The notes below the pieces were generated by a model. It was not told where the DNA came from and ran no database searches. It was given only the letters and a program-made list of their open reading frames with translations. A stretch of 64,000 nucleotides of DNA, from positions 62,001 through 126,000 of the forward strand of contig NZ_LGCN01000240.1 of the NCBI RefSeq assembly GCF_001279005.1. Direction: 5' to 3'. Made by a program: the position numbers and the translations under genes. The stretch comes from Streptomyces caelestis (GTDB lineage: Bacteria > Actinomycetota > Actinomycetes > Streptomycetales > Streptomycetaceae). Below, piece after piece: positions 9,744 through 18,390 of this stretch. The stretch's first letter is position 1. Every line of letters begins with the position of its first letter.

Positions 9744-10589
9744 ATGGTTCAGGTACAGGAACGGCCGGGGCTGCACCGCGGGCTCGGGGGTGATCGGCGG
9801 GCGGCCTGGTCACTGGCTGTGGCCGCCGTGCTGTGCCAGATTCCTTACCCGCTCGTGTCCGGTCCGCGGCGCGACGTGCTCACCGCCGTCGGCGTGGTGG
9901 TCTTCTGCCTGGCGTCCCTCGCGGCCGCCGCGCTGCGGCACGGTGTGCGGGGCCCCTTGGCGCTGTTCGTGGGGGCAGGGCTGGGGGGCCTGGCGGTGGA
10001 AGCCGTGGGGGTGCGTACGGGTTTCCCGTTCGGCGCCTACCACTACACGGGCTCTTTGGGGCCGAGCGTGGCGGGGGTGCCGGTGGTGGTGCCTCTCGCC
10101 TGGGTCATGATGGCCTGGCCCGCGCTGGAGGCCGGGCGCGTACTGGCCGGGGGCCGAAGGCGCGCCCGGACGCGTCCGGCCCGGGTGCGGACGGCGGTGA
10201 TCGGCGGGTGGGCGCTGGCCTCCTGGGACGTCTTCCTCGACCCGCAGATGGTTGATGCCGGTCACTGGATCTGGTCGGACCCCCACCCGGCGCTTCCCGG
10301 CGTGGAGGGCGTGCCGCTGACCAACTTCGCCGGGTGGGTGGCCGTGTCCGTGGTCATGGTCGCCGCCATGGACGTCGCCTCCGGGCGCTCGGTGCGACGA
10401 TCCGCCGGGAGCGGCGGGCACGACGGCCCGGCCCTCATGCTGTATCTGTGGACCTACGCCTCCTCGGTGACGGCCTGCCTGGTGTTCTTCGGCCGCCCGC
10501 AGGTGGCACTGGTGGGCGGAACCCTGATGGGCCTCGTCGCCGTGCCGCTGGCCGTGCGGATGACGGGTGCCGTCGGGAGACGAGGGTGA
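9744..10589 (+). CDS. CruF-like carotenoid 1',2'-hydratase (DUF422 membrane protein)
   Basis: An integral membrane protein of 281 residues from ATG 9744. About seven hydrophobic segments are visible (around 20-40, 48-62, 68-88, 112-130, 150-170, 195-215, 235-275). Typical CruF/DUF422 strings are present: FGAYHYTGSLGPSVAGVPV in the middle, SWDVFLDPQMVDAGHWIW, and GVPLTNFAGW. Family members add water to the acyclic psi-end of gamma-carotene-type pigments, or act as bacterioruberin-type hydratases. The next gene starts by a 4-nt GTGA overlap. No good ribosome site precedes the ATG, so the mRNA may be leaderless or the start slightly different. Confidence 0.85.
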   Translation: MVQVQERPGLHRGLGGDRRAAWSLAVAAVLCQIPYPLVSGPRRDVLTAVGVVVFCLASLAAAALRHGVRGPLALFVGAGLGGLAVEAVGVRTGFPFGAYHYTGSLGPSVAGVPVVVPLAWVMMAWPALEAGRVLAGGRRRARTRPARVRTAVIGGWALASWDVFLDPQMVDAGHWIWSDPHPALPGVEGVPLTNFAGWVAVSVVMVAAMDVASGRSVRRSAGSGGHDGPALMLYLWTYASSVTACLVFFGRPQVALVGGTLMGLVAVPLAVRMTGAVGRRG

Positions 10590-11710
10590 ACCGGTTCCGT
10601 CCCGTGCGGACGATGGTCGCGGCGGGAACGGTGCTGGCGGCCGCCGGTACCGCGCACAGCGCCTGGAACAGCACGGCCCTGCGGATCCCGCCGCCGGATC
10701 CGCCGCCGGTGACCGAGTACGTGTCCCTTCTGATGCCGGTGCGCAATGAGGCCGGACGGGTCGGTCCCGCGCTGCGGTCGCTGCTGGCGCAAGAACACCT
10801 GCCCCGGGCAGAGGTCATCGTGCTCGACGACCAGTCCACCGACGACACCGGTGACGTGGTCCGTCGCCTGTGCGGACCGTACCGGCACGCCCGGGTCGTG
10901 CGCGGCACGGCGCCGAAGCCGGGTTCTCCGGGCAAGGCCCATGCCTGCCACCAGCTCGCGTCGCTCGCGCGGGGCAGCGTGCTGGTCTTCGTGGACGCGG
11001 ACGTGGTGCTCGCGTCGCATGCGGTGGCGTCATCGGTGGCGCTGTTGCGTTCGACCGGGCTCGACCTGGTCTCCCCCTTTCCCCGCCAGGCCGCCGAGGG
11101 ACCCGCCAACCGGCTCGTCCAGCCACTGCTGCAGTGGTCGTGGCTCACGGCGCTGCCGTTGCGGAGGGCGGAGGCCTCACCGCGGCCGGCGCTGTCCGCG
11201 GCGAACGGCCAGTTCCTCGTCGTGGACGCCACCGCCCTGTACGGATGCGGCGGCTTCGCCGCGGTCACGGACGAGGTCCTCGAGGACATGGCACTCATCC
11301 GGGCTCTGAAGCGGGCCGGCGGTCAGGGCGGGATCGTGGACGGCAGCCGGATCGCGAGGTGCCGGATGTACGACGGCTGGCGCGACCTGCGTGAGGGGTA
11401 CGGCAAGTCCTTGTGGACGGCGTTCGGGTCCGGCGGTGGCGCGGCGGCGGTGTGCGCCCTCCTCGTCTGGGCCTACGTGGTGCCCCCGTTGGCAGCACTG
11501 CGGGGATCGCGCTGGGGAGCGGCCGGATACGTCGCGGCCGTGACGGGACGGACGCTGACCGCGCGGCGCACGGGTGGGCGGTGCTGGCCGGACGCGCTGG
11601 CTCACCCGGTGTCCGTGGGACTGCTGGTGGCGCTGACGGCGCGGTCCTGGCTCGGTCACCGCCGTTCCACGTTGACGTGGAAGGGCAGGCCGCTGCGGGG
11701 GTGGCACTGA
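10586..11710 (+). CDS. Membrane-anchored GT2 glycosyltransferase, CruG-like
   Basis: GTG 10586 overlaps the CruF stop (GTGA) and has GGGAG just upstream. The 374-residue product has an N-terminal hydrophobic anchor (about 5-25) and a GT-A domain with SLLMPVRNEAGRVGPAL, VIVLDDQSTDDT, VFVDADVVL (the DxD motif) and a later EDMALIRALKRAG acid-base region. It ends in two or three C-terminal membrane spans (about 275-345). In cyanobacteria CruG glycosylates the 2'-hydroxyl that arises on the CruF product. The same neighbourhood here suggests glycosylation of a hydroxylated carotenoid end group, which is inferred from context. Confidence 0.85.
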   Translation: MNRFRPVRTMVAAGTVLAAAGTAHSAWNSTALRIPPPDPPPVTEYVSLLMPVRNEAGRVGPALRSLLAQEHLPRAEVIVLDDQSTDDTGDVVRRLCGPYRHARVVRGTAPKPGSPGKAHACHQLASLARGSVLVFVDADVVLASHAVASSVALLRSTGLDLVSPFPRQAAEGPANRLVQPLLQWSWLTALPLRRAEASPRPALSAANGQFLVVDATALYGCGGFAAVTDEVLEDMALIRALKRAGGQGGIVDGSRIARCRMYDGWRDLREGYGKSLWTAFGSGGGAAAVCALLVWAYVVPPLAALRGSRWGAAGYVAAVTGRTLTARRTGGRCWPDALAHPVSVGLLVALTARSWLGHRRSTLTWKGRPLRGWH

Positions 11711-11711
11711 G

Positions 11712-13205
11712 GTGGCCCGCGTCGCCGTGATCGGTGCCGGCATGGGCGGGCTGGCGGTTGCCGCCCGGCTCGCCCGTCAGGGGCACCACGTCACCGTGTA
11801 CGAGCGAGCGGCCGTGTGCGGAGGCAAGCTCGGCACCGTGCGCCGAGACGGTTTCGCCTTCGACACCGGGCCGTCGCTGCTGACCATGCCCGAGGTCTAT
11901 CACCGGCTGTTCGCGGACACCGGCGCTCCCTTGGAGCGCTGCGTACCGCTGAGACCGGTGGAGCCGGCCTGCAGCTACCGGTTCGCCGACGGGACCCGGC
12001 TGGCGATGCCCGGTGACCCGTGCCTGGTGCCCGGTGCGCTGGACGAGGCGCTGGGCGAGGGGGCCGGAGCTCAGTGGGCCCGGCTGCACGCGGCCTCCGG
12101 CGAGCTGTGGCGGTTGGTGGGCGAGGACGTACTGCGGCGTCCGCTCGGCGGTCCGGCGGGACTGCTGCGCCGCTCGGCCCGTCCCCGCGATCTGGCGGCT
12201 GTCGCTCCCTGGCGCACCCTGCGGGGCACCGGCCGACGGTACCTGCGTGATCCCCGGCTGCGCATGTGGCTGGAGCGCTACGCCACGTACAGCGGCTCCG
12301 ATCCCCGGCGCGCGCCCGGTGTCATGGCGGTGGTCCCGTACGTGGAGCAGCGCTACGGCACCTGGTACGTGCCCGGTGGCCTCCGCCTGCTGGCCGAGGC
12401 CGTGGAGCAGCGTTGCGTCGACCTGGGGGTGCTGTTCCGCTACGGCTGCGGGATCACCGCGGTGGACACCTCGGGCCGGGGCGTCACCGGTGTCCGCCTG
12501 GCCGACGGCGGCACGGCAGCGGCGGACGTCGTCGTCTCCGGCGTCGACGCCGCGGTCCTTTACGGACGCCTGGCAGCGGACCGGCGCGGACACCGGCCTC
12601 TGACCGCCCTCGCACGTGCTCAGTCCTCGTTGGCCGGGTTCGTTCTCCTGCTCGCGCTGCGCGGGCGGGATCGCCGGGCACCGCACCATCGGGTGCTGTT
12701 TCCGGCGGACTACGACGCGGAGTTCGACGCCGTTTTCGGCGCTCCGGCCCGTCCCGCCGCCGACCCGACGGTGTACATCAGCTCTCCGGACGACGCCGCG
12801 CTGCGTCCCGATGACGCGCATGAGGCGTGGTTCGTCCTGGTCAATGCCCCCCGGCACTCACCGAGGGGGGCGCCCGGCACCGTCGACTGGACCGTCCCAG
12901 GGCTCAAGGAGTCCTACGCCGAGCGGATCCTGGACATCATGGCCGACCGCGGCACGGACGTGCGCCGGCGCCTGCTGTGGTACGAGGCCCGCACCCCCTT
13001 CGATCTGGAACACGCCACCGGAAGCCCGGGCGGAGCCATCTACGGCACCTCGTCCAACGGCATCCGCGCCGCTTTTCTCCGGCCGGCCAATCGCTCCCCC
13101 GTCCCCGGGCTCTTCCTCGTCGGCGGATCCGCCCATCCCGGCGGCGGCCTTCCGCTGGTGGCGCTGTCGGCTGAAATCGTCGCAGCGCAGATCGGTGACG
13201 CCTGA
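11712..13205 (+). CDS. Phytoene-desaturase-family (CrtI/CrtD-like) FAD oxidoreductase
   Basis: A 497-residue amine-oxidase-fold flavoenzyme starting at GTG 11712, one base after the glycosyltransferase stop. The N-terminal dinucleotide site is AVIGAGMGGLAVAARLARQG, followed by CGGKLGTVRRDGFAFDTGPS, the usual CrtI second block. The C-terminal FAD motif is GLFLVGGSAHPGGGLPLV. Length and motifs fit CrtI, CrtD (3,4-desaturase) or CrtN. No phytoene synthase (CrtB) or GGPP synthase lies beside it, so it more likely performs a late desaturation, such as CrtD acting on a hydrated end group. That choice is an inference. Confidence 0.87.
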   Translation: MARVAVIGAGMGGLAVAARLARQGHHVTVYERAAVCGGKLGTVRRDGFAFDTGPSLLTMPEVYHRLFADTGAPLERCVPLRPVEPACSYRFADGTRLAMPGDPCLVPGALDEALGEGAGAQWARLHAASGELWRLVGEDVLRRPLGGPAGLLRRSARPRDLAAVAPWRTLRGTGRRYLRDPRLRMWLERYATYSGSDPRRAPGVMAVVPYVEQRYGTWYVPGGLRLLAEAVEQRCVDLGVLFRYGCGITAVDTSGRGVTGVRLADGGTAAADVVVSGVDAAVLYGRLAADRRGHRPLTALARAQSSLAGFVLLLALRGRDRRAPHHRVLFPADYDAEFDAVFGAPARPAADPTVYISSPDDAALRPDDAHEAWFVLVNAPRHSPRGAPGTVDWTVPGLKESYAERILDIMADRGTDVRRRLLWYEARTPFDLEHATGSPGGAIYGTSSNGIRAAFLRPANRSPVPGLFLVGGSAHPGGGLPLVALSAEIVAAQIGDA

Positions 13206-13218
13206 TTCCGCGGGACCC

Positions 13219-14919
13219 TTACTTCAGCGTCCGCGCCACCCCGGCCGCCAGGTGCAGGAAGCCGACGGCTCCGGCCACCGTCCAGCACACCGCGCACACC
13301 GTCGCCCAGTCCCATCCCGTCCCCGGCGTGCCTTCGGACAGCAGACCGCTTCCCAGGCACGCGACCGCGCACAGCACCACCCGCAGCGGCCGTTCGGCGA
13401 CGCTCAGCGCCCCGATTCCGCGCATTCCCGCCGCGTTGGCCCGGGCCCGCGCGTACTCGTGCAGCTGAGCCAGAAAAGCGGCCGCCAGGCACCAAGGGGC
13501 CGGCGCCCCCAGGACGTACAGGATCACGACGAGCAGGAGGTCCGCCACCCGGTCGGCCAGAGCGTCCACCACGGCGCCCAGAGGGCGGGCCCGGCCGGTG
13601 ACCGCGGCGACCGCGCCGTCCAGCCCGTCGAACAGGCCGGACAGGACGACGAGCGCGCAGGAGGCCAACGGCCACGGGCCTCCCGCGGCCGCCGGTCCCA
13701 CGGCGGCGGCAACCGTGAGGGGACCGGCCAGCGAGAGGAGATCGGGCGGCACGGCGCGAAGCGGACGTGCGCGGGCGCAGCGCTGGACCAGCGCCACCCA
13801 CGTCGGGACCAGAACGCCGCCGGAGGGTTCGTACCCTCCGTGGAGCTCGGCCCACCGTGCCAGGGCGTCGGCGCGGTCGTGCGCCCCGGGGCCGGTGAAC
13901 ACCCTCCTGCGGCCGTGGGAGCGCGCTCCTGCGGCCCCGGTCGTTCCGGACCCCGGCCGGGTGGCGGGATCGCCGGCCAGGTGATCGCCCGGAGTACGGC
14001 TTCTCCGGAAAGGACGGGGCATCGCGAGAAGGGGGCCCGCGCGGCTGTCCAGACAGAGCATCAGCCGGTAGCCGACGAGCAGGACCGCGTGCAGCAGGTA
14101 CAGCCACAGGCCCAGCGCCACGGTGACACCGGGGACGACGAGTCCGCCGAACGGCACGCTCCAGTCGACCGGGACGGCCAGGAACACCACGAAGCCGCAG
14201 AGGAAACCGCACAAGAACGCCCCCGTCACGAACGCGGCCAGGACCGTCGCCCGGGAGCCGGCGACACCGACGCCGACGAACCGGAAGACCAGGAGCACCT
14301 CCGTGGAGAGCAGGAGCCACAGCAGGTGGAAGGCGAGGAGGGCGGACACCGCAGGGCGCCAGCCTCCGGCGTCGGCCAGTCGGGCCAGCGCCGGACCGGC
14401 GTACAAGGCGGCGCCCATGAGAAGCGGGGCCGCCATCAGTGCGGGCACCAGTCCCAGCCTGCCCCGCCAGCCGGTGAACGTGTCGTCCTCCGCCGCGACC
14501 GGGGACACGTGCAGGAAGCCTCGTCGCAGCCCTTCTCCGTACAGGGTGGCGGGCACCAGCGCGATGGCGAGAGCAGGCCAGGACAACTGGACCACCGCCT
14601 CGGCCAGGGTCCGCAGTCCTGCCTGCACTCCGTGCCCGTACGGAAGCGCGTCCGCGATCCGCGCCACGGCCCGCCGGGTGTCGTCCCCGCCGAGCGCGGC
14701 CGCGCACAGTCGGAGCAGCACCAGCGCCAGGGGAACGACGGAGACCATCCCGAAGAAGGAGATGCCCGCTGCCACCAAGGCCACCTGTCTGCCGTGCAGA
14801 CCGTCCCGCACCTCGCGGACGAGCAAGCGCAGCGCGCACCGCCGTGTGTGCGTAGCACCAGTCGGCACCGGTCGCTCCTCTGCACGTTCCCTGACCGATA
14901 TGCGCGCTTTGGACGACAA
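13219..14919 (-). CDS. Fusion of a YihY/BrkB membrane domain with a CDP-alcohol phosphatidyltransferase
   Basis: A 566-residue membrane protein convergent with the carotenoid genes (13-nt gap). Residues 25-310 form a YihY/BrkB-like region of about six spans, beginning REVRDGLHGRQVALVAAGIS and FFGMVSVVPLALVLL. Residues 315-360 are a hydrophilic linker. Residues 365-560 form a CDP-alcohol phosphatidyltransferase-like domain with LFDGLDGAVAAVTGRARPLG and AVVDALADRVAD. This keeps the four aspartates of D(x)2DG...G(x)3D(x)3D but has AV where AR is usual. Such enzymes join a CDP-alcohol to a second alcohol in phospholipid synthesis. I do not know this fusion as standard. It may be a membrane-lipid enzyme linked to carotenoid deposition, or it may be unrelated. 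Confidence 0.75.
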   Translation of the reverse strand: MSSKARISVRERAEERPVPTGATHTRRCALRLLVREVRDGLHGRQVALVAAGISFFGMVSVVPLALVLLRLCAAALGGDDTRRAVARIADALPYGHGVQAGLRTLAEAVVQLSWPALAIALVPATLYGEGLRRGFLHVSPVAAEDDTFTGWRGRLGLVPALMAAPLLMGAALYAGPALARLADAGGWRPAVSALLAFHLLWLLLSTEVLLVFRFVGVGVAGSRATVLAAFVTGAFLCGFLCGFVVFLAVPVDWSVPFGGLVVPGVTVALGLWLYLLHAVLLVGYRLMLCLDSRAGPLLAMPRPFRRSRTPGDHLAGDPATRPGSGTTGAAGARSHGRRRVFTGPGAHDRADALARWAELHGGYEPSGGVLVPTWVALVQRCARARPLRAVPPDLLSLAGPLTVAAAVGPAAAGGPWPLASCALVVLSGLFDGLDGAVAAVTGRARPLGAVVDALADRVADLLLVVILYVLGAPAPWCLAAAFLAQLHEYARARANAAGMRGIGALSVAERPLRVVLCAVACLGSGLLSEGTPGTGWDWATVCAVCWTVAGAVGFLHLAAGVARTLK

Positions 14920-14979
14920 TACACAGGACGTCGCGCGACAGCAGCCCTTTCACGGGCCCGCGTCCGCGTCGTCGCCCCG

Positions 14980-15545
14980 GTGCCGGTTCCGATCCTCACC
15001 GGTCGGCGAACGGGCCTGGTCGCGGACCGTCCCCGCGCCGTCAACCGGCTGTGGGCGCGACTGCCCGGACTCCTCCCCGGCCTTGAGCGGGTTCTGGACC
15101 TCACGAACACCGGCCCGCTCATCCTGCTGACCGGCCACCAGACCCCGGCCGCCCTGCGTCTGCTCGGTACCAGGCGGCCGGCGGCCTGGCTACGCGACCG
15201 CAGCGTTCGCAACGCCGACCAGCTCACGGAGACGGCCTCCCAGGCCGCCGGACGCCGGGCGCCGGCACACCAGCCTGCCCGGCGAAAGGCCGACCGCGCG
15301 GACGGTGCACACGCCGGCGCAGGAGGTGAGGACTCTCCACCTGCAGGTCGCCGAGCTCGACAAGCTCATCGAGGCTCGGTTTCGCGACCCCCGCCACTTC
15401 GATGTGATCACCGGCATGCCCGGGTCGGGCGTCATCCTCGGTGCCGAGTCCCCGGCCGCCTCGCCGACTTCGGCGGCGCGCCGGTTCCCCGTACCTCGGG
15501 CAAGATCAGCGGGAACCTGCGTCGGGGCGCAGGAATCGAGGACAA
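14980..15545 (+). pseudogene. IS110-family transposase remnant
   Basis: Plus-strand frames contain LVADRPRAVNRLWARLPGLL, then PGLERVLDLTNTGPLILLTG and HQTPAALRLLGTRRPAAWL. In a second frame follow VAELDKLIEARFRDPRHFDV and ITGMPGSGVILGAE, and in a third GGAPVPRTSGKISGNLRRG. These are the middle and C-terminal transposase_20 blocks of IS110/IS116 elements in the right order. Two frameshifts (near 15300 and 15470) and loss of the DEDD N-terminal domain make it non-functional. Confidence 0.85.
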
Positions 15546-15599
15546 GCCTCGTGTGCGTCCCGTTCCGGATCAAGAGGTGGTCGGGGGCCTCACGCCGCA

Positions 15600-16195
15600 G
15601 GGGTCCAATGATCTATTCGCGATGCGCGTTCGTCCGAGGGGCCGACGGTGCGGTCCTGACGATGTGGACGTCGTCGGCCTCGAAGACCGGACCGCATCGA
15701 AGGACTCGGTGCACTTCGCGTCCCGGTCGCGGAGCAGGAAATGCGGCGAGTCCACCCGAATGCCCAACTCGACGGCGGGGTTTCTTGCCTGTTGCACCGT
15801 CCAGGACCCGGTGGGACGGGCGGTCACCCCGGCGACGCGCAGCCTGCGTGTGCGGTGTTCGAGGAACACCAGCGCGTGGACCCGGCGCAGGCCGGCCAGG
15901 TCGACGGGGACGAAGTCGCAGGCGGCGGTGCCCTCGGCCTGCGCGGTCGGGAACTCGCGCCACGTCGGTCCGCTGCGGTGAGGATCTCCCGGACCGTCGT
16001 CGAACCGACCGGGTGTCCGAGCCGGACCGGTCCCCCCGGGTCCGTCGACAGCCCCAGCGGGGATCTCGCTTGACGAGCTACAGGACCAGAGCCTTCACCG
16101 GACTCGTGAGTTGCCTGCGCGGCAGCACCGCCGGAACCGCGAGCAGCCTGCGTACCACCCGGTACACCGGTGAGACGATCACCCGGACATGGTTC
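15600..16195 (-). pseudogene. Integrase-core (rve) transposase remnant
   Basis: Minus-strand frames give a start-like VYRVVRRLLAVPAVLPRR, then a jump to RLGHPVGSTTVREIL, TWREFPTAQAEG, ALVFLEHRTRRLRVAGVTAR, PTGSWTVQQARNPAVELG, FLLRDRDAKCTESFDA and, after a shift, APRTNAHRE. This is the order in Streptomyces integrase-core transposases (VFLEHGTRRLHITGVTAHPT, FLLRDRDSKYTxSFDAVF, APRANAHCER). The helix-turn-helix region is deleted and the 3' end is frameshifted. It abuts the IS110 remnant head to head, giving a small graveyard of elements. Confidence 0.83.
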
Positions 16196-16336
16196 CAGCA
16201 GACCGTGATGCCGCGCCGGCCCTCTCCGGGCAGCGGCGATGGGTTTCCGAACGGTACAGGGGCGCCGACGGCGGTGGCTCGGCGCCCGCGACGCTGTTCG
16301 CGCCGCGGGCCAGGGCCTTCGGGCATGGAGGCGCAC

Positions 16337-17101
16337 TTACGGGAGGACGATGTCGCGGCCGGGTCCGCCTTCGAGGACGTCCTTTCCGGCGCCACCGCAG
16401 ACGAGGTCGTCGCCGCCTTCGCCGTCCAGTGTGTCGTTGCCGGGGCCGCCGAGGACGATGTCGCGTCCGTCCCCGCCCATGGCGTGGTCGTCGCCGGGGC
16501 CGGCGTGCACGATGTCGTCACCGCCGTGGCCCTCGATCATGTCGTCGCCCCGGCCGCCCCACATCTGCTGATTGCCGCTGTCACCCATCAGGTGGTCCAT
16601 GCCGTCGCCGCCGTGCAGGACTGCGGGTCCCATGACCATGTCGTTCCCCGCGTCGCCCAGCACCGTGCGTGCGGTGTGGGCGTGCAGTTCGTCGTCGCCG
16701 GGGCCGCCGCTGACGGTGCCGATCCCGGGGGTGAAGGCGGCGATCGTGTCGTCGCCGTCGCCGAGGAGGACGTCGATCCTGTCGGGCCGGGGGCTGTCGG
16801 CGGGCAGTTCGCAGACGACGGAGGTGGTGTCCTCGGGCCTGGAGTACGCACAGTGGTCGCCCGGTTCGAGCGGGACCACGTCGCCGAAGCCGATCCGCCG
16901 GATCCCGTCGCTGGTGTACATGGAGAATATGTTGAGGTTGTTGGCCTGTCCTGCAGCGGCGGTGAAGACGATCGACTGAGTCGCCCAGTCGGCTCCGACA
17001 CGGGCCTTCGCCTCGGCGGCGGCCGCCGCCGGGCTGACGGCGAGGCCGGCGGTGAACAGGGATACGGCGACCGCGCTGGCGGTGGCTCGTTTTCGGTTCA
17101 T
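16337..17101 (-). CDS. Secreted RTX-type calcium-binding repeat protein
   Basis: A 254-residue exported protein with a signal peptide (1-30, ending PAAAAAEA). Residues 35-115 are a non-repeat domain with one likely disulfide pair (HCAYS and VVCELP). From about 115 to 250 there are haemolysin-type nonapeptides of the form GGxGxDxhx, including GGPGDDELH, GGRGDDMIE, GGPGNDTLDGEGGDD and GGPGRDIVLP. These normally fold into a parallel beta-roll that binds calcium outside the cell. ATG 17101 has GACGAGG upstream. No protease, lipase or type I secretion genes accompany it, and a Sec signal replaces the C-terminal RTX secretion signal of Gram-negatives. Its molecular role is unknown. Confidence 0.85.
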   Translation of the reverse strand: MNRKRATASAVAVSLFTAGLAVSPAAAAAEAKARVGADWATQSIVFTAAAGQANNLNIFSMYTSDGIRRIGFGDVVPLEPGDHCAYSRPEDTTSVVCELPADSPRPDRIDVLLGDGDDTIAAFTPGIGTVSGGPGDDELHAHTARTVLGDAGNDMVMGPAVLHGGDGMDHLMGDSGNQQMWGGRGDDMIEGHGGDDIVHAGPGDDHAMGGDGRDIVLGGPGNDTLDGEGGDDLVCGGAGKDVLEGGPGRDIVLP

Positions 17102-18310
17102 GAGACCTCGTCTCGGTGGAGTGACGGTGGACCGACCTGCTTGGCGTGGTGCTGCCGGGGACCGGGCGGCCCCGGTCGTAAAGGCAGTCTCCCCTGCTGG
17201 TCCGGATCCGCAAGACCGCGAATTGACGCGGCGTCACGGTAAGCCGATGCCCCTCCGGATGCGACGGTTGGGCTTCTTCGGTCAGCATGTTCCCGCTGTC
17301 GCCGCGACAGGGTTCATTACCTCAATTCTGTCTCAATAAAGGCGAGTTGGCCTAAGCAGTCGATGGCTGGGATTGCCGGAGGAGCGGAAGGCGGCTGCCC
17401 GGGTGCGGACGGAAGGGCTCCGCCTTCAGGCGGAACGAAGCGCGGTCGGAGCGTCGGGTGATCGACCGGGAGGAGCTCGTCGAGGCCCTGGCCGCTCCGG
17501 ACGTGGCGGGAGTGCCCGCTGCGGGCGCGCGGGGCGGTATCGGCCGTGGCCGAAGAGGCCCTTGGCGCGGGCACTGTCGTGTCGCACCGGCACGAGGCGG
17601 CGACCGTGGAGGTGCTCGCGGTGGACTGCCGACGGATCGTCCAGCCGGTGGCCGCTACGTGGGTGAGGGCGGAGGGCTCGGCGGGGGAACCGTCATCAGT
17701 GGGGGAACCGGCGACGGCCGAGCCGCAGCCCATGCCGCCCGCTCACCGCGGGGCAGCCCTGTCCGGAACGGCCGTGTCGGCCAACGCGGAACGGACCCGG
17801 GTGTGATCAGCGAGGCCTCTTCTCCATGGCCTGGCCGACGGTCCACCGGGAAGTGTTCCGGCGCCTGGTCCACGAGCGTCTTGGGGCCGCGGCGGCCCAG
17901 GTGAACGGGAGCGCGCCGAGACCGATCCGCGTTGCCGGCGGCTTCCCTCGCTACGGCATCCATGCTCCAGCGCCGTCGGTTCGGATCCGAGGAGTACGCA
18001 CGTTCCCGCTGCGTGCCATCGGCCGCGTTCCCCGCCCGATGCGCCTACCGTCACAGCTCCCACCAGGCAACTTGCCCGGCGGGGCCGATTCTGGTGTACG
18101 GAAGCGCACCCTTGGGACCCGGGATCTCGCGTGCCGGGGAACTGGACAGCCCTCACGCCGGAACCAGGTCTCGTTGCCATACCGCGAACGCTCCTCCCCG
18201 GCATCGCCCCGCACACCAGTCCAGGTCACGTCCTCGCTTTCCGGCCCCGGGAACGGTCCCGGCTCCCGACCCCCGGCTCGCCACCCATCCCTGTGATCAA
18301 CTCCGTTTAT
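17102..18310. other. 1.2-kb stretch with no recognisable gene
   Basis: Frames overlap on both strands (for example around 17370-17730 and 17740-18210), but none has a good start, coherent codon bias or a recognised domain. The segment near 17290-17345 is less GC-rich and may hold the RTX-gene promoter. Given the neighbouring transposase wrecks, the rest may be decayed coding DNA that I could not identify. Confidence 0.45.
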
Positions 18311-18314
18311 TTCA

Positions 18315-18342
18315 TTGACATTTCACTCAGAAGACGTACCGT
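18315..18342 (+). promoter_or_regulatory. Putative sigma70-type promoter of the LPMO gene
   Basis: A perfect TTGACA -35 box at 18315-18320 is followed after 16 bp by TACCGT (18337-18342) as a plausible -10 element. It lies 49 nt before the ATG and directly abuts the operator palindrome. Confidence 0.6.
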
Positions 18343-18356
18343 TGGGAGCGCTCCCA
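18343..18356 (+). promoter_or_regulatory. CebR/CelR-type operator TGGGAGCGCTCCCA
   Basis: The 14-bp perfect palindrome equals the known binding site of the LacI-family cellulose-utilisation repressors CebR (Streptomyces) and CelR (Thermobifida), which are released by cello-oligosaccharides. It sits just downstream of the -10 element, where a bound repressor would block transcription. Confidence 0.88.
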
Positions 18357-18390
18357 TAACAGTCTTGCAACTGGAAGGAGTTCCCCCCAC

